A stretch of 32,035 bases of DNA. It comes from Gordonia desulfuricans NBRC 100010. GTDB lineage: Bacteria > Actinomycetota > Actinomycetes > Mycobacteriales > Mycobacteriaceae. How positions within the stretch are numbered: the first letter of the stretch is position 1; the number at the start of each line of letters is the position of its first letter. Location of the stretch: assembly GCF_001485495.1 (NCBI RefSeq), contig NZ_BCNF01000016.1, positions 1 to 32,035 of the forward strand, read 5' to 3'. Both the position numbers and the translations under genes were made by a program. The notes beneath the pieces are model-generated. The model saw only the letters and a program-made list of their open reading frames with translations, was not told where the DNA came from and did no database searches. Positions 8,599 through 16,967 of the stretch are shown in pieces.

Positions 8599-8618
8599 CG
8601 GTGGACACGTGTCCGCCG
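8599..8618. promoter_or_regulatory. Palindromic operator candidate upstream of the SDR gene
   Basis: A 20-bp inverted repeat, CGGTGGACAC|GTGTCCGCCG, with one mismatched pair and a perfect core GGACACGTGTCC. It lies just downstream of a TACGCT box (8592-8597, TAnnnT). This is the size and place expected for a dimeric repressor, possibly TetR-type; no cognate regulator is adjacent. Confidence 0.4.
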
Positions 8619-8697
8619 ACCGCATGTGCGGAGCACGGACGTCCGAGCACTGAAGCACTGGACTACTGAACCACTGAGCTATCGAGGAGGACATTCG

Positions 8698-9564
8698 GTG
8701 ACCGACATCCGACTGGCGGGCAAGGTCGCCCTGATCACGGGCGCGGCGCGTGGTCAGGGACGCAGCCACGCACTGCGACTGGCCCGCGACGGTGCCGACA
8801 TCATCGCGGTGGACATCTGCGCGCAGATCCCCACCGTCAACTACGAGCTGAGCACACCGGACGACCTGGCCGAGACCGCGACGCTCGTCGAGGCCCTCGG
8901 ACGCAGGATCGTCACCAGGGTCGCCGACGTCCGTGACCGGGGAGCGCTGCAGACGGCCATCGACGAGGGTGTCGCCGAACTCGGCGGGCTCGACATCGTC
9001 GTCGCCAATGCCGGGATCAGCCCGGTAGGCGCCGATCGTCCGCCGGTGACCTGGCTCAACACGGCCTCGGTCAACCTCGGCGGCGTCATCAACACCCTCG
9101 AGCTGTCGTTGCCGCATCTGTCGTCGGGCGCCTCGATCGTGTGTGTCGGGTCGATGGCGGCGTTCATGGAGAGCTTCGAGTCCAGGGAGGCCGGTTTCGG
9201 CGCCAGCGGCTACTCGTTCTCCAAGCGTGCCATCGCCCGCCTCGTCAACGATCTGGCGCGTTCGCTGGCGCCGCAGGGGATCCGGGTCAACGCGGTGCAT
9301 CCGGGCAACATCGACACCCCGATGGTGCACAACTCCGGGCTCTACCACTTGTTCCGGCCCGACCTGGAGGAGCCGAAGTACGACGACGTCAAGGACGTCT
9401 TCGGCGCCTTCCACCTGCTCCCGGTGGATGTCATCCCGCCCGAAGAGGTCAGCGAGGCCGTCTTCTACCTCGCCTCGGATGCGTCGAAATACGTGACCGG
9501 ACAACAACTCCGGGTGGAGGCCGGCGCACTCCTGAAGACCCTGCCGGCCGGCGTTCCCGACTGA
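8698..9564 (+). CDS. Mycofactocin-coupled SDR family oxidoreductase
   Basis: Protein of 288 residues with a classical Rossmann fold. Cofactor motif TGAARGQG at 14-21, acidic Asp39 in AVDICAQI (NAD rather than NADP preference), NAG at 104-106, catalytic Ser152 in GSMAA and Tyr172-x3-Lys176 (YSFSK). The insert after AVDICAQI (about 43-62) and the G-Q-G-R-S-H start are hallmarks of the mycofactocin-dependent SDR group, in which NAD is held tightly and recycled by the redox peptide mycofactocin instead of exchanging freely. The mycofactocin biosynthesis genes are not in this window. Start GTG 8698 has GAGGAGG at 8684-8690. The likely substrate is an alcohol such as a carveol-like terpene (family knowledge); the actual substrate is unknown. 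Confidence 0.87.
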   Translation: MTDIRLAGKVALITGAARGQGRSHALRLARDGADIIAVDICAQIPTVNYELSTPDDLAETATLVEALGRRIVTRVADVRDRGALQTAIDEGVAELGGLDIVVANAGISPVGADRPPVTWLNTASVNLGGVINTLELSLPHLSSGASIVCVGSMAAFMESFESREAGFGASGYSFSKRAIARLVNDLARSLAPQGIRVNAVHPGNIDTPMVHNSGLYHLFRPDLEEPKYDDVKDVFGAFHLLPVDVIPPEEVSEAVFYLASDASKYVTGQQLRVEAGALLKTLPAGVPD

Positions 9565-9595
9565 CCACCGCGCGGGAGACCGCACCCTGCACGGT

Positions 9596-9639
9596 CATCT
9601 ACCAGGTGCGCGGTAGATCTACCGCGCACCTGGTAGATG
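9596..9639. repeat. 44-bp perfect palindrome, copy 1
   Basis: A loopless perfect inverted repeat centred at 9617/9618. The inner half is TGCGCGGTAGA and its reverse complement, identical to the second copy at 20917-20960. The arms also carry ATCTACC/GGTAGAT again, so the heptamer occurs four times. It lies between convergent genes (SDR and DUF1801), so it could terminate transcription, but copy 2 sits in a divergent gap. Confidence 0.85.
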
Positions 9640-9651
9640 CGTGGGGATCTC

Positions 9652-10005
9652 CTACTCCGCCAGACGTGCCTCGATCAGGCGGCGGCACAGCGCCTCCGGC
9701 ACATCCTGGTCATAGCGGATCTTGAGAAAACCGGCACCGCACTCATATCCGGCATCGGCGACCTCCCCGGTGTACGCGCCGAAGAACTCCGGGGTGAACC
9801 GTAGTGAACAGTGCTTGCCGTAGGCCTGCAGCATCCAGAGTCGTTCCCCGTCACGCAGATATGCGGGCTGATTCCACTGCAACTTCTCTTCGACGGCGGG
9901 CGCATACGACAGGCTGATCCGTTGCAGTTCCACCAGATGCGGATGCTGCGTGGGGGTGAGCTGGGCGTAGAAGTCGTCGAGATCGGCACGTTTGGGCGCA
10001 GGCAT
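9652..10005 (-). CDS. DUF1801 domain-containing protein
   Basis: Protein of 117 residues. It matches the small DUF1801/YdhG-like fold: LDDFYAQLTPTQHPHLVELQ as the first helices, YAPAVEEKLQWNQPAYLRDG in the middle, and the aromatic-rich HCSLRFTPEFFGAYTGE followed by GAGFLKIRYDQDVP. Members are small soluble proteins with a suggested ligand- or iron-handling role in some bacteria, but function is generally unknown. It stands alone: convergent with the SDR gene and 67 bp downstream of the ammonium transporter stop, on the same strand. Confidence 0.78.
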   Translation of the reverse strand: MPAPKRADLDDFYAQLTPTQHPHLVELQRISLSYAPAVEEKLQWNQPAYLRDGERLWMLQAYGKHCSLRFTPEFFGAYTGEVADAGYECGAGFLKIRYDQDVPEALCRRLIEARLAE

Positions 10006-10072
10006 ATGACGAAACTACCTGCGCGCCGGGATGCCGGAACCCCGAAACCCCCACTCCGCGCGTTCGACGAGC

Positions 10073-11365
10073 TCAGCGCGCGATGGTGAAGTCGTACGCC
10101 GATTCCGCGTGCTGGGCGTCGTCGATCCCGTCGGCCTCGTGCTGGCGATCGGCCCGCAGACCGATGGTGAATTTCAGCCCGAGCGCGATCACACCGGTGA
10201 CCACCGTGGCATAGGCGATGACGGCGAGCACCGCCACCACCTGCCGCCAGAGCTGATCGACACCCCCGCCATAGAACAGTCCGTCCACCCCGGCAGGGGC
10301 GGTCCGCGAGGCCACCAGCCCGATCATCAGCATCCCCACCACGCCGCTGACGAAGTGCACGCCGACGACGTCGAGGGAGTCGTCGTAGCGCCAGCGGAAT
10401 TTCAGTTCGATGGCCAGCGAACTCACCGCTCCGGCGACCGCACCCACGGCGAGCGCCCCGACAGGTGTCACCGATGAGCAGGACGGCGTGATCGCGACCA
10501 GTCCGGCGATCACGCCGGAGGCGGCGCCGAACGACGTCGGCCGACCGTGGCGGACCTGCTCGACGACCAGCCACGCGACCATCGACGCCGCACCCGCACC
10601 GAGTGTGTTGACCGCGATCACGGCCGCGTCACCGTTCGCGGCCAGCTCGGAGCCGGCATTGAACCCGAACCATCCGAACCAGAGCAATCCCGCGCCGAGC
10701 ATGACGAACGGCAGGTTGTGTGGCCGCATCGGATCCTTCGGCCACCCGGCACGCCGGCCGAGCAACAGCGCCAGCACCAATGCCGATGCGCCGGAATTGA
10801 TCTCCACGGCCGTGCCGCCGGCGAAGTCGATCGCATGCAGATGACCGACGATCCAGCCGCCGTGCGCCTCGGTCAGGCCGGGTGCACTGAACACCCAGTG
10901 GGCCACCGGGATGTAGACGAGGACCGACCACACCGCCGCGAACGCGAGCCACGAGATGAACCGCATCCGGTCGGCCACCGCACCGGCGATCAGGGCGACG
11001 GTGACCATCGCGAAGCCCGCCTGGAAGGCGACGAACAGGATGGCCGGGATGGTTCCGACCAGCGGTATCCCCGAGTGTGTGCCGTCGGATCCGTAGGTGT
11101 GGTGCAGTCCGGGGAACGACGACAGGCTGCCGATCAGGCCGCCGTGGTCGTCGCCGAAGGCCAGGGAGTAGCCGAACACGACCCAGACGATCCACACGAT
11201 CGGGATCGCCGACAGGCACATCATCATCATGTTGAGCACACTCTTCGAGCGCACCATGCCGCCGTAGAACAGTGCCAGCGCCGGGGTCATGAGCAGCACC
11301 AGGGCGAACGCCGCCAGCATCCAGGCGGTGTTCGCCCCGTCGGGCATGCCGTATGTGGGGAACAT
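10073..11365 (-). CDS. amtB: Ammonium transporter, Amt family
   Basis: Membrane protein of 430 residues with about 11 helices, normal for Amt. Seen: ALALFYGGMVRSKSVLNMMM, the FQAGFAMVTVALIAGAVADRM helix carrying a pore Phe, AHWVF, and the late signature DDSLDVVGVHFVSG with the second pore His (His337). The first residue of the twin-His pair is Glu188 (GGTAVEINSG) instead of the usual His. A PII-contact-like cytoplasmic loop and a charged C-terminal tail (402-430) are present, but no glnK gene adjoins. GGAAGGTG precedes ATG 11365. The 128-bp gap upstream, after the aminotransferase stop, holds a short inverted repeat (CGTTG-N5-CAACG near 11424) but no promoter I can defend. Confidence 0.92.
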   Translation of the reverse strand: MFPTYGMPDGANTAWMLAAFALVLLMTPALALFYGGMVRSKSVLNMMMMCLSAIPIVWIVWVVFGYSLAFGDDHGGLIGSLSSFPGLHHTYGSDGTHSGIPLVGTIPAILFVAFQAGFAMVTVALIAGAVADRMRFISWLAFAAVWSVLVYIPVAHWVFSAPGLTEAHGGWIVGHLHAIDFAGGTAVEINSGASALVLALLLGRRAGWPKDPMRPHNLPFVMLGAGLLWFGWFGFNAGSELAANGDAAVIAVNTLGAGAASMVAWLVVEQVRHGRPTSFGAASGVIAGLVAITPSCSSVTPVGALAVGAVAGAVSSLAIELKFRWRYDDSLDVVGVHFVSGVVGMLMIGLVASRTAPAGVDGLFYGGGVDQLWRQVVAVLAVIAYATVVTGVIALGLKFTIGLRADRQHEADGIDDAQHAESAYDFTIAR

Positions 11366-11493
11366 GGTCACCTTCCGTCGCACGGGCGACGAAAGCCTAC
11401 ACTCCTCGATCACGCCGCAGTGTCGTTGACCGACAACGGATTCCGGCAAGTCGGGCGAATCGTCGAACCCGGGCGAGGAAGCTGGCGGCTGGG

Positions 11494-12933
11494 CTACCCG
11501 AGGTGACCGTCGGCGACGTCGAGGGCACGGTCGAGGATCGCGAGGCCCTCGCGTACCTCGTCGGCGGTGACGGTGCACGGCGGGACGACGTGGATGCGGT
11601 TGAAGTTCGCGAACGGCAACAGCCCACCCGCCTTACATGCCGCGATCGTCTCGTTCATCGCCGGACTGCTGGAGCCGTAGGGTGCCAGGGGTTCCCGGGA
11701 GTCGCGGTCTGCGACCAGTTCGAGCGCCCAGAACACTCCGGCGCCACGTATCTCGCCGATGCAGCGATGACGTTGCGCGAGGTCGTGCAGTCCGGGTCCG
11801 ATCACCTCGGCACCGATCGTCGCGGCATGCTCGACGACGTGTTCGTCCTCCATCGCGCGGATGGTGGCGACAGCGGCCGCGGTGGCGAGCGGATGACCGG
11901 AGTAGGTCAGTCCGCCGGGATAGGGGCGGTGGTCGAAGGTGGCGGCGATCTCCGCGTCGATCACCACGCCACCGAGGGGCACATAACCGGAGTTGACGCC
12001 CTTGGCGAAGGTGATCAGATCCGGGACGGCGTCGCCGTGTTCGAACGCGAACCACCGCCCGGTGCGGCCGAAGCCGGCCATCACCTCGTCGGCGATGAAC
12101 ACGATGCCGTGGCGGTCACAGATCTCCCGCACGCCGGCCAGATATCCGGGTGGCGGGACCATGATGCCCGCGGTTCCCGGGACGCTCTCGAGGACGATGG
12201 CCGCGATCGTCGACGGCCCTTCCATCCGGACCACCTCGTCGAGGTGGGCGAGTGCCCGCTCGCACTCCTGCTGCTCGGTCTCGGCGTGGAATCGCGAGCG
12301 GTACAGGAACGGACCGAAGAAGTGCACCACCCCGCTGTTCGCGTGGTCGTTGGGCCAGCGGCGCGGGTCACCGGTCATGTTGATCGCGGTGTCGGTGCCA
12401 CCGTGGTACGAGCGGTAGCGGGTCAGCACCTTGTATCGGCCGGTGTGCAGGCGGGCCATCCGGACCGCATGTTCGTTGGCGTCGGCACCGGCATTGGTGA
12501 AGAACACCTTGTCCAGGCCGTCGGGGGTATGGCTGGTGATGAGCCGCGCCGCCTCCGAGCGTGCGTCGTTGGCGTGCTGGGGTGCGATCGTGCACAGTTT
12601 GGCCGCCTGCGCGGCGATCGCGGCCACCACCTTCGGATGCTGATGGCCGATGTTGGTGTTGACCAGCTGGGAGGAGAAGTCCAACAAGCGGTTTCCGTCG
12701 CCGTCCCACACATACGACCCCGCCGAGGCGGTGATCGTCATGGGGGAGATCTCGGCTTGCGCCGACCACGAGTGGAAGACATGGGCGCGGTCGAGCTCGT
12801 AGGTCCGCCGCGCCTCTGCACGGGCCTCGTCGAGACGCAGACCGTTGGGCAGCAGGTCGGTGGCGTTCAGCCCAGTGGCATTCAGCTTGGGAGCGTTCAG
12901 CTCGGGGGCGGGACTCTCGTCGATGATGCTCAC
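11494..12933 (-). CDS. Class III (omega) aminotransferase, PLP-dependent
   Basis: Protein of 479 residues of fold type I. PLP elements: NAGADANEHAVRMAR (147-161), Asp282 in IADEVMAGFGRTG, and Schiff-base Lys311 in ITFAKGVNSGYVPLGG. This group transfers amino groups from beta-alanine, beta-aminoisobutyrate, GABA or similar omega-amines to pyruvate or 2-oxoglutarate. The MmsA gene directly upstream points to an amine that yields malonate- or methylmalonate-semialdehyde. GTG 12933 has AGGAG 7 nt upstream and starts 11 nt past the mmsA stop; GTG 12948 would overlap mmsA and has no ribosome site. Residues about 11-26 are a 5-residue repeat (LNAPK LNATG LNATD) absent from the catalytic fold. Confidence 0.88.
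   Translation of the reverse strand: MSIIDESPAPELNAPKLNATGLNATDLLPNGLRLDEARAEARRTYELDRAHVFHSWSAQAEISPMTITASAGSYVWDGDGNRLLDFSSQLVNTNIGHQHPKVVAAIAAQAAKLCTIAPQHANDARSEAARLITSHTPDGLDKVFFTNAGADANEHAVRMARLHTGRYKVLTRYRSYHGGTDTAINMTGDPRRWPNDHANSGVVHFFGPFLYRSRFHAETEQQECERALAHLDEVVRMEGPSTIAAIVLESVPGTAGIMVPPPGYLAGVREICDRHGIVFIADEVMAGFGRTGRWFAFEHGDAVPDLITFAKGVNSGYVPLGGVVIDAEIAATFDHRPYPGGLTYSGHPLATAAAVATIRAMEDEHVVEHAATIGAEVIGPGLHDLAQRHRCIGEIRGAGVFWALELVADRDSREPLAPYGSSSPAMNETIAACKAGGLLPFANFNRIHVVPPCTVTADEVREGLAILDRALDVADGHLG
12856..12900 (-). repeat. 3 x 15-bp tandem repeat inside the aminotransferase gene
   Basis: Three in-phase 15-bp units coding LNAPK, LNATG and LNATD near the N-terminus, before the conserved domain starts. 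They keep the reading frame and could vary in number between strains. Confidence 0.7.
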
Positions 12934-12944
12934 GGTGTTGCTCC

Positions 12945-14471
12945 TCACGCATTCTGGGGAAAGCCGAGATCGAGTTCAGCGGTGGCCGACGCGGCCCGAT
13001 CGGTACGTGCGAGGAAGGCGTCGGTCTCGATCCAGCGGGTGGTGATCGCCTTGGTCCGGGTGAAGAAGTGCACACCCTCGGTGCCGTGGGCGTGGCTGTC
13101 GCCGAACAGCGACGCCTTCCATCCGCCGAAGCTGTAGTAGGCCATCGGAACCGGGATGGGCACGTTGATGCCGACCATGCCCACCTCCACCTCGTTCTGG
13201 AACCGGCGCGCGGCCGCACCGTTCGCGGTGAAGATCGCGGTGCCGTTGCCGAACGGGTTGCGGTTGACCAGTGCCAGGGCCTCGTCGTAGGAATCCACGC
13301 GCACCACGTTCAGGACGGGGCCGAAGATCTCGTCGGTGTAGATGCTCATGTCGGTGCCGACGTGGTCGATCAGGGTGGGCCCCAACCAGAACCCGCCGGC
13401 ATCGCCGTCGGGCTGCACCGTCCGACCGTCGAGGACGATGGCTGCACCATCGGCTTCCCCGGCATCGACATAGGAGGCCACCTTGTCCCGATGCACCTGG
13501 GTCACCAAGGGGCCCATGTCGGTGTCGCGGGTGCCGTCGCCGGTGCGGATGGCACCGGCGCGCTCGGCGATCCGCGCGACCAGATCGTCGGCGATGTCGC
13601 CGACGGCCACGCACACCGAGATCGCCATGCAGCGCTCACCGGCGGAACCGAAGCCGGCATTGACCATCGCATCGGCGGCGACGTCGAGATCGGCGTCCGG
13701 CAGCACGATGGCGTGGTTCTTCGCCCCGCCCAACGCCTGCACACGCTTGCCCGCGGCCGTGCCGGTGGCGTACACGTACTGGGCGATCGGGGTGGATCCG
13801 ACAAAGCTGATCGCCTTGATCGCGGGGTGGGTGAGCAGTTCGTCCACGGCGGTCTTGTCACCCTGCAGGACGTTGAAGACCCCATCCGGAAGGCCCGCCT
13901 CGTGCCACAGTTCCGCGAGCCACAGCGAGGCCGACGGATCCTTCTCCGACGGTTTGAGGACCACGGTGTTGCCGGCGGCGATCGCGATGGGGAAGAACCA
14001 CATCGGGACCATGGCCGGGAAGTTGAACGGCGAGATGATGCCGACCGGGCCCACCGGCTGGCACACCGAGTGCACGTCGATCTTGGTCGATGCGTTCTCG
14101 GTGAACCCGCCCTTCAGCAGATGCGGGATACCGCAGGCGAATTCGACGACCTCCTGACCGCGGGTCACCTCGCCGAGTGCATCGGAGACCACCTTGCCGT
14201 GCTCGGCGGTGATGATCTCGGCCAACTCGCCTTTGCGGGCGTTGAGCAGTTCCCGGAAACGGAAGAGGATCTCGGTGCGCTTGGCCAGTGACGTGTCCCG
14301 CCAGGCCGGGAAGGCCGCGGATGCGGCATCGATCACCGCACGCGCATCGGCGACGTCGGCCAGCGCGACCCGTGCGGTCACCACGCCGGTCGCCGGATTC
14401 GTCACCGGTGCAGTCGTATCCGACGCACCGGGGAACACCTTGTTGTTGACCCAATGGGAGACGGTTGTCAT
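12945..14471 (-). CDS. mmsA: CoA-acylating methylmalonate-semialdehyde dehydrogenase
   Basis: Protein of 508 residues, standard length. ALDH motifs: PFNFPAMVPMWFFPIAIAAGN with Asn150, LKPSEKDPSAS, catalytic Cys281 in FGSAGERCMA, and NPFGNGTAIFT. The GGAKNHAIV segment, lacking the general-base Glu of other ALDHs, is diagnostic of MmsA enzymes, which convert (methyl)malonate semialdehyde, CoA and NAD to propionyl- or acetyl-CoA and CO2. It ends valine and thymine breakdown, or beta-alanine and inositol breakdown. ATG 14471 has AGAGG five nt upstream. It heads the mmsA-aminotransferase operon and is divergent from the PucR gene (131-bp gap), the likely controller. Confidence 0.92.
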   Translation of the reverse strand: MTTVSHWVNNKVFPGASDTTAPVTNPATGVVTARVALADVADARAVIDAASAAFPAWRDTSLAKRTEILFRFRELLNARKGELAEIITAEHGKVVSDALGEVTRGQEVVEFACGIPHLLKGGFTENASTKIDVHSVCQPVGPVGIISPFNFPAMVPMWFFPIAIAAGNTVVLKPSEKDPSASLWLAELWHEAGLPDGVFNVLQGDKTAVDELLTHPAIKAISFVGSTPIAQYVYATGTAAGKRVQALGGAKNHAIVLPDADLDVAADAMVNAGFGSAGERCMAISVCVAVGDIADDLVARIAERAGAIRTGDGTRDTDMGPLVTQVHRDKVASYVDAGEADGAAIVLDGRTVQPDGDAGGFWLGPTLIDHVGTDMSIYTDEIFGPVLNVVRVDSYDEALALVNRNPFGNGTAIFTANGAAARRFQNEVEVGMVGINVPIPVPMAYYSFGGWKASLFGDSHAHGTEGVHFFTRTKAITTRWIETDAFLARTDRAASATAELDLGFPQNA

Positions 14472-14590
14472 CAGGACCTCTCTGGTCGAAGCGGCCGCCG
14501 GGTCGCACCGACCCGGCGTGTCTGTTCCAGTCTCGGTCCCACATCGCCACGGCCGGGGTGACATGGTGTACGCGATTGGCCGTTCAGCTT

Positions 14591-14596
14591 TACACT
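14591..14596 (+). promoter_or_regulatory. -10 box of the PucR gene with flanking inverted repeat
   Basis: TACACT ends 6 nt before ATG 14603, predicting a leaderless mRNA. GTGTA (14566-14570) and TACAC (14591-14595) form an inverted repeat with a 20-bp spacer in the mmsA/pucR divergent gap, a possible autoregulatory site. Confidence 0.45.
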
Positions 14597-14602
14597 CTGT
14601 CA

Positions 14603-16258
14603 ATGACCATCACGGTGCGCGACGTTCTCGGTCTCCCGGAGTTGCAGCGCGGGGATCCGGTCGTGCTCAGCGATCGGCGCCTCGACGACGTCATCCGCTG
14701 GGTTCACGTGGGCGACGTCCCCGATCTGTCGGGCCTGCTCACCGGTGGTGAACTGATCCTCACCACCGGTGCCTCACTGGCGAATTGGCCGCAGCGATAT
14801 CTCCAGGGGCTGTCGAGCTCCGGCGCGGTGGGCGTGGTCGTCGAGCTCGGCGCATCGGTTCCCACCCTCCCCGGCGCGGTGACCCGCCTCGCGCGCGATG
14901 CCGACCTGGCCTTGATCGTGCTGCGGCGCTCGGTGCGGTTCGTCGACGTCACCGAGGCGGTCCATCGACGGCTGGTGGCCGAACAGTACGAGGCGGTCGC
15001 CTTCGATCGCCTGGTCCACGAGACCTTCACCGAGCTGAGCATGAATCGCGCATCGGTCGTCGAGGTCGTGGCCGCGGCGGCCCGCATGCTCGATGAGCCC
15101 GTCGTCCTCGAGGATCTGTCGCATCAGGTGCTCACCTCCTCGATCGCACCCCACGCCGACACCGCCATCACCCTCGACGACTGGGAGCGGCGCTCCCGCC
15201 GCAACACCGATGGGCGTGCCGGCACCGAACCCTGGGTGTGGTCGACCGTCGGACCGCGGGGGGAGGCGTGGGGTCGGGTGATCGTGCCGCGCAACCCGAT
15301 CCAGCGCGATCGGACGGTCCGCGTACTCGAACGTGCCGGTGTCGCACTGGCCCTCAACCGGATGATCGAACGTGACCGGACGAGCCTGCATCAACGCGCC
15401 CAGAGCGGACTGATCGACGACGTCGTCGACCGACGGGTCACCACCGAGTCCGAGATCGCAGCCCGCGCGCACGCCCTCGGACTCGCGCGTGCACGACGAT
15501 ACTGGCCGGTGGTGATCCGGGTGGACTCCACCACCCCGGACGGCGATCCGCTTGCGGCCCAACGCAGATCCGCCCAGCTTCTCGACGCGGTCTCACACAC
15601 GGTGCGTTCGGGCGGACACACCGGCTTGTTCACCGTGCGACCCCCCGGCGACATCCACGCCGTCGTCGCCCTGCGACCGGCGCGCGGCCAGGACCCGGAG
15701 TCGACGCTGACCTCGCTCGCCGACCACCTGCACGAGGCGGTCGCACGCACGGCCGGGGACACCCGGTGCACGGTGGCCGTCGGCGAACCCGACGGTGGGC
15801 TGGTGCCGGCGATCCGTGCCCTCGCCGACGCCGCCCACGTCGCCGAGGTGGCCGGCGCCATGTCCGGGCGTCGCCGGCCCTTCTACCGGGCGTCCGACAC
15901 CCGGTTGCGTGGTCTCGTCGCGGTCCTGAAGGACGATCCGCGCGTGCAGGCCTTTGCCGAATCCGAGCTGCGCCGCATCCTCACCGAGGCCCCCGAGCAC
16001 CTCGAGCTGCTGCGAAACCATGTGCAACTCAACGGGAACAAGGCCGCCGTCGCGCAGCGGATGCACATCAGCAGACCGGCGCTCTACAAACGTCTGCGTG
16101 CCGTCGAGGACATCCTCGAGGTGGATCTGTCCGATCCGGAATCGCTGTTGTCGCTGTCGGTGGCGACGATGATCTACGACGTCGGTCGTGCCGCTCGCGC
16201 CGACGGTGAACGCACTATCGGACCGGCTGCGGCGTCACCGCCACCACGAAGTCGATGA
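14603..16258 (+). CDS. PucR-family transcriptional regulator
   Basis: Protein of 551 residues. An N-terminal PucR domain (about 5-125: TVRDVLGLPELQRGDPVV, then WVHVGDVPDLSGLLTGGELILTTG in two parts), a middle CdaR/GGDEF-like region (about 300-420), and a C-terminal helix-turn-helix of the PucR type (467-506: NGNKAAVAQRMHISRPALYKRL). Such proteins control catabolism of purines, amino acids, GABA or other nitrogen compounds. It is divergent from mmsA, so it probably controls the mmsA-aminotransferase unit. Its last 44 bp overlap the 3' end of the convergent hydrolase gene. No Shine-Dalgarno; leaderless start at ATG 14603. Confidence 0.88.
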   Translation: MTITVRDVLGLPELQRGDPVVLSDRRLDDVIRWVHVGDVPDLSGLLTGGELILTTGASLANWPQRYLQGLSSSGAVGVVVELGASVPTLPGAVTRLARDADLALIVLRRSVRFVDVTEAVHRRLVAEQYEAVAFDRLVHETFTELSMNRASVVEVVAAAARMLDEPVVLEDLSHQVLTSSIAPHADTAITLDDWERRSRRNTDGRAGTEPWVWSTVGPRGEAWGRVIVPRNPIQRDRTVRVLERAGVALALNRMIERDRTSLHQRAQSGLIDDVVDRRVTTESEIAARAHALGLARARRYWPVVIRVDSTTPDGDPLAAQRRSAQLLDAVSHTVRSGGHTGLFTVRPPGDIHAVVALRPARGQDPESTLTSLADHLHEAVARTAGDTRCTVAVGEPDGGLVPAIRALADAAHVAEVAGAMSGRRRPFYRASDTRLRGLVAVLKDDPRVQAFAESELRRILTEAPEHLELLRNHVQLNGNKAAVAQRMHISRPALYKRLRAVEDILEVDLSDPESLLSLSVATMIYDVGRAARADGERTIGPAAASPPPRSR

Positions 16259-16967
16259 TCGCCGATGCCACCGCGGCCGTCGCCGACAGCTGTGGCGCGT
16301 GGTCGGTGTCCAGGGTGACCTGCGTGGCTCCCGGAACCAGATCCTGCATCTGCCGCTGCGCCTGGATCGGCACCGACCGGTCCAGTGTGGCCTCGATGTA
16401 GCACCGGGGCAGCCGGCCGAATCGTTCCGGGGTCCAGGTGGGGGAGATGAGGCGGGCCGACTCGCGTTGCGGCACCATCTTTCGCGCTCCGGCCACTGCG
16501 TCGTCGGGTGCGGCCTCGTGGAAGAAGATCGTCGCGGCGGCCTCCGCCGGTACCGTCGACAGCGCACCATCGGCGCTGTACTCCAGGTAGCGTGAGATCC
16601 CCACGGGCGCTGTGAGTCCGGCGCGATCACAGGCGTCGACGAACGACCCACCGGAGGGCAGCATCATGCCTGCCACATAGACCACACCCGCGACGCGTTC
16701 GGCGAGCGCCTCGGCGACATTCGTGGCGACCACGCCGCCGCCGGAATGACCGACGATCACCATCGGCCCCTCGACGTCGGCGATCTGTCCGATCACCGCG
16801 GCGACGACATCGTCGAGTTCGGCGGGTTCGTCGAGGGTGTCGCCGACCCCGGGCAGGGTCACCGGGATCGGTCGCATACCCGCGTCGGTGAGCGGTTGCA
16901 GAAGCGGGTTCCATACCCAGCTCCCGGCCCACGCGCCGTGGATCAGGACGACGGCGGGCCCGGTCAC
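16215..16967 (-). CDS. Alpha/beta hydrolase (esterase / HNL-like group)
   Basis: Protein of 250 residues. Oxyanion motif VVLIHGAWAGSWVW at the N-terminus, nucleophile Ser75 in VGHSGGG, probable acid Asp196 (LDRSVP) and His223 (DTDHAPQLS). The HGAW..SWVW start is typical of the methylesterase/hydroxynitrile-lyase-like group. The substrate is unknown; it may open or de-esterify the product of the upstream oxygenase. The start GTG overlaps the oxygenase stop (GTGA), so translation is coupled. The 3' end overlaps the convergent pucR-type gene by 44 bp. Confidence 0.87.
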   Translation of the reverse strand: MTGPAVVLIHGAWAGSWVWNPLLQPLTDAGMRPIPVTLPGVGDTLDEPAELDDVVAAVIGQIADVEGPMVIVGHSGGGVVATNVAEALAERVAGVVYVAGMMLPSGGSFVDACDRAGLTAPVGISRYLEYSADGALSTVPAEAAATIFFHEAAPDDAVAGARKMVPQRESARLISPTWTPERFGRLPRCYIEATLDRSVPIQAQRQMQDLVPGATQVTLDTDHAPQLSATAAVASAIIDFVVAVTPQPVR

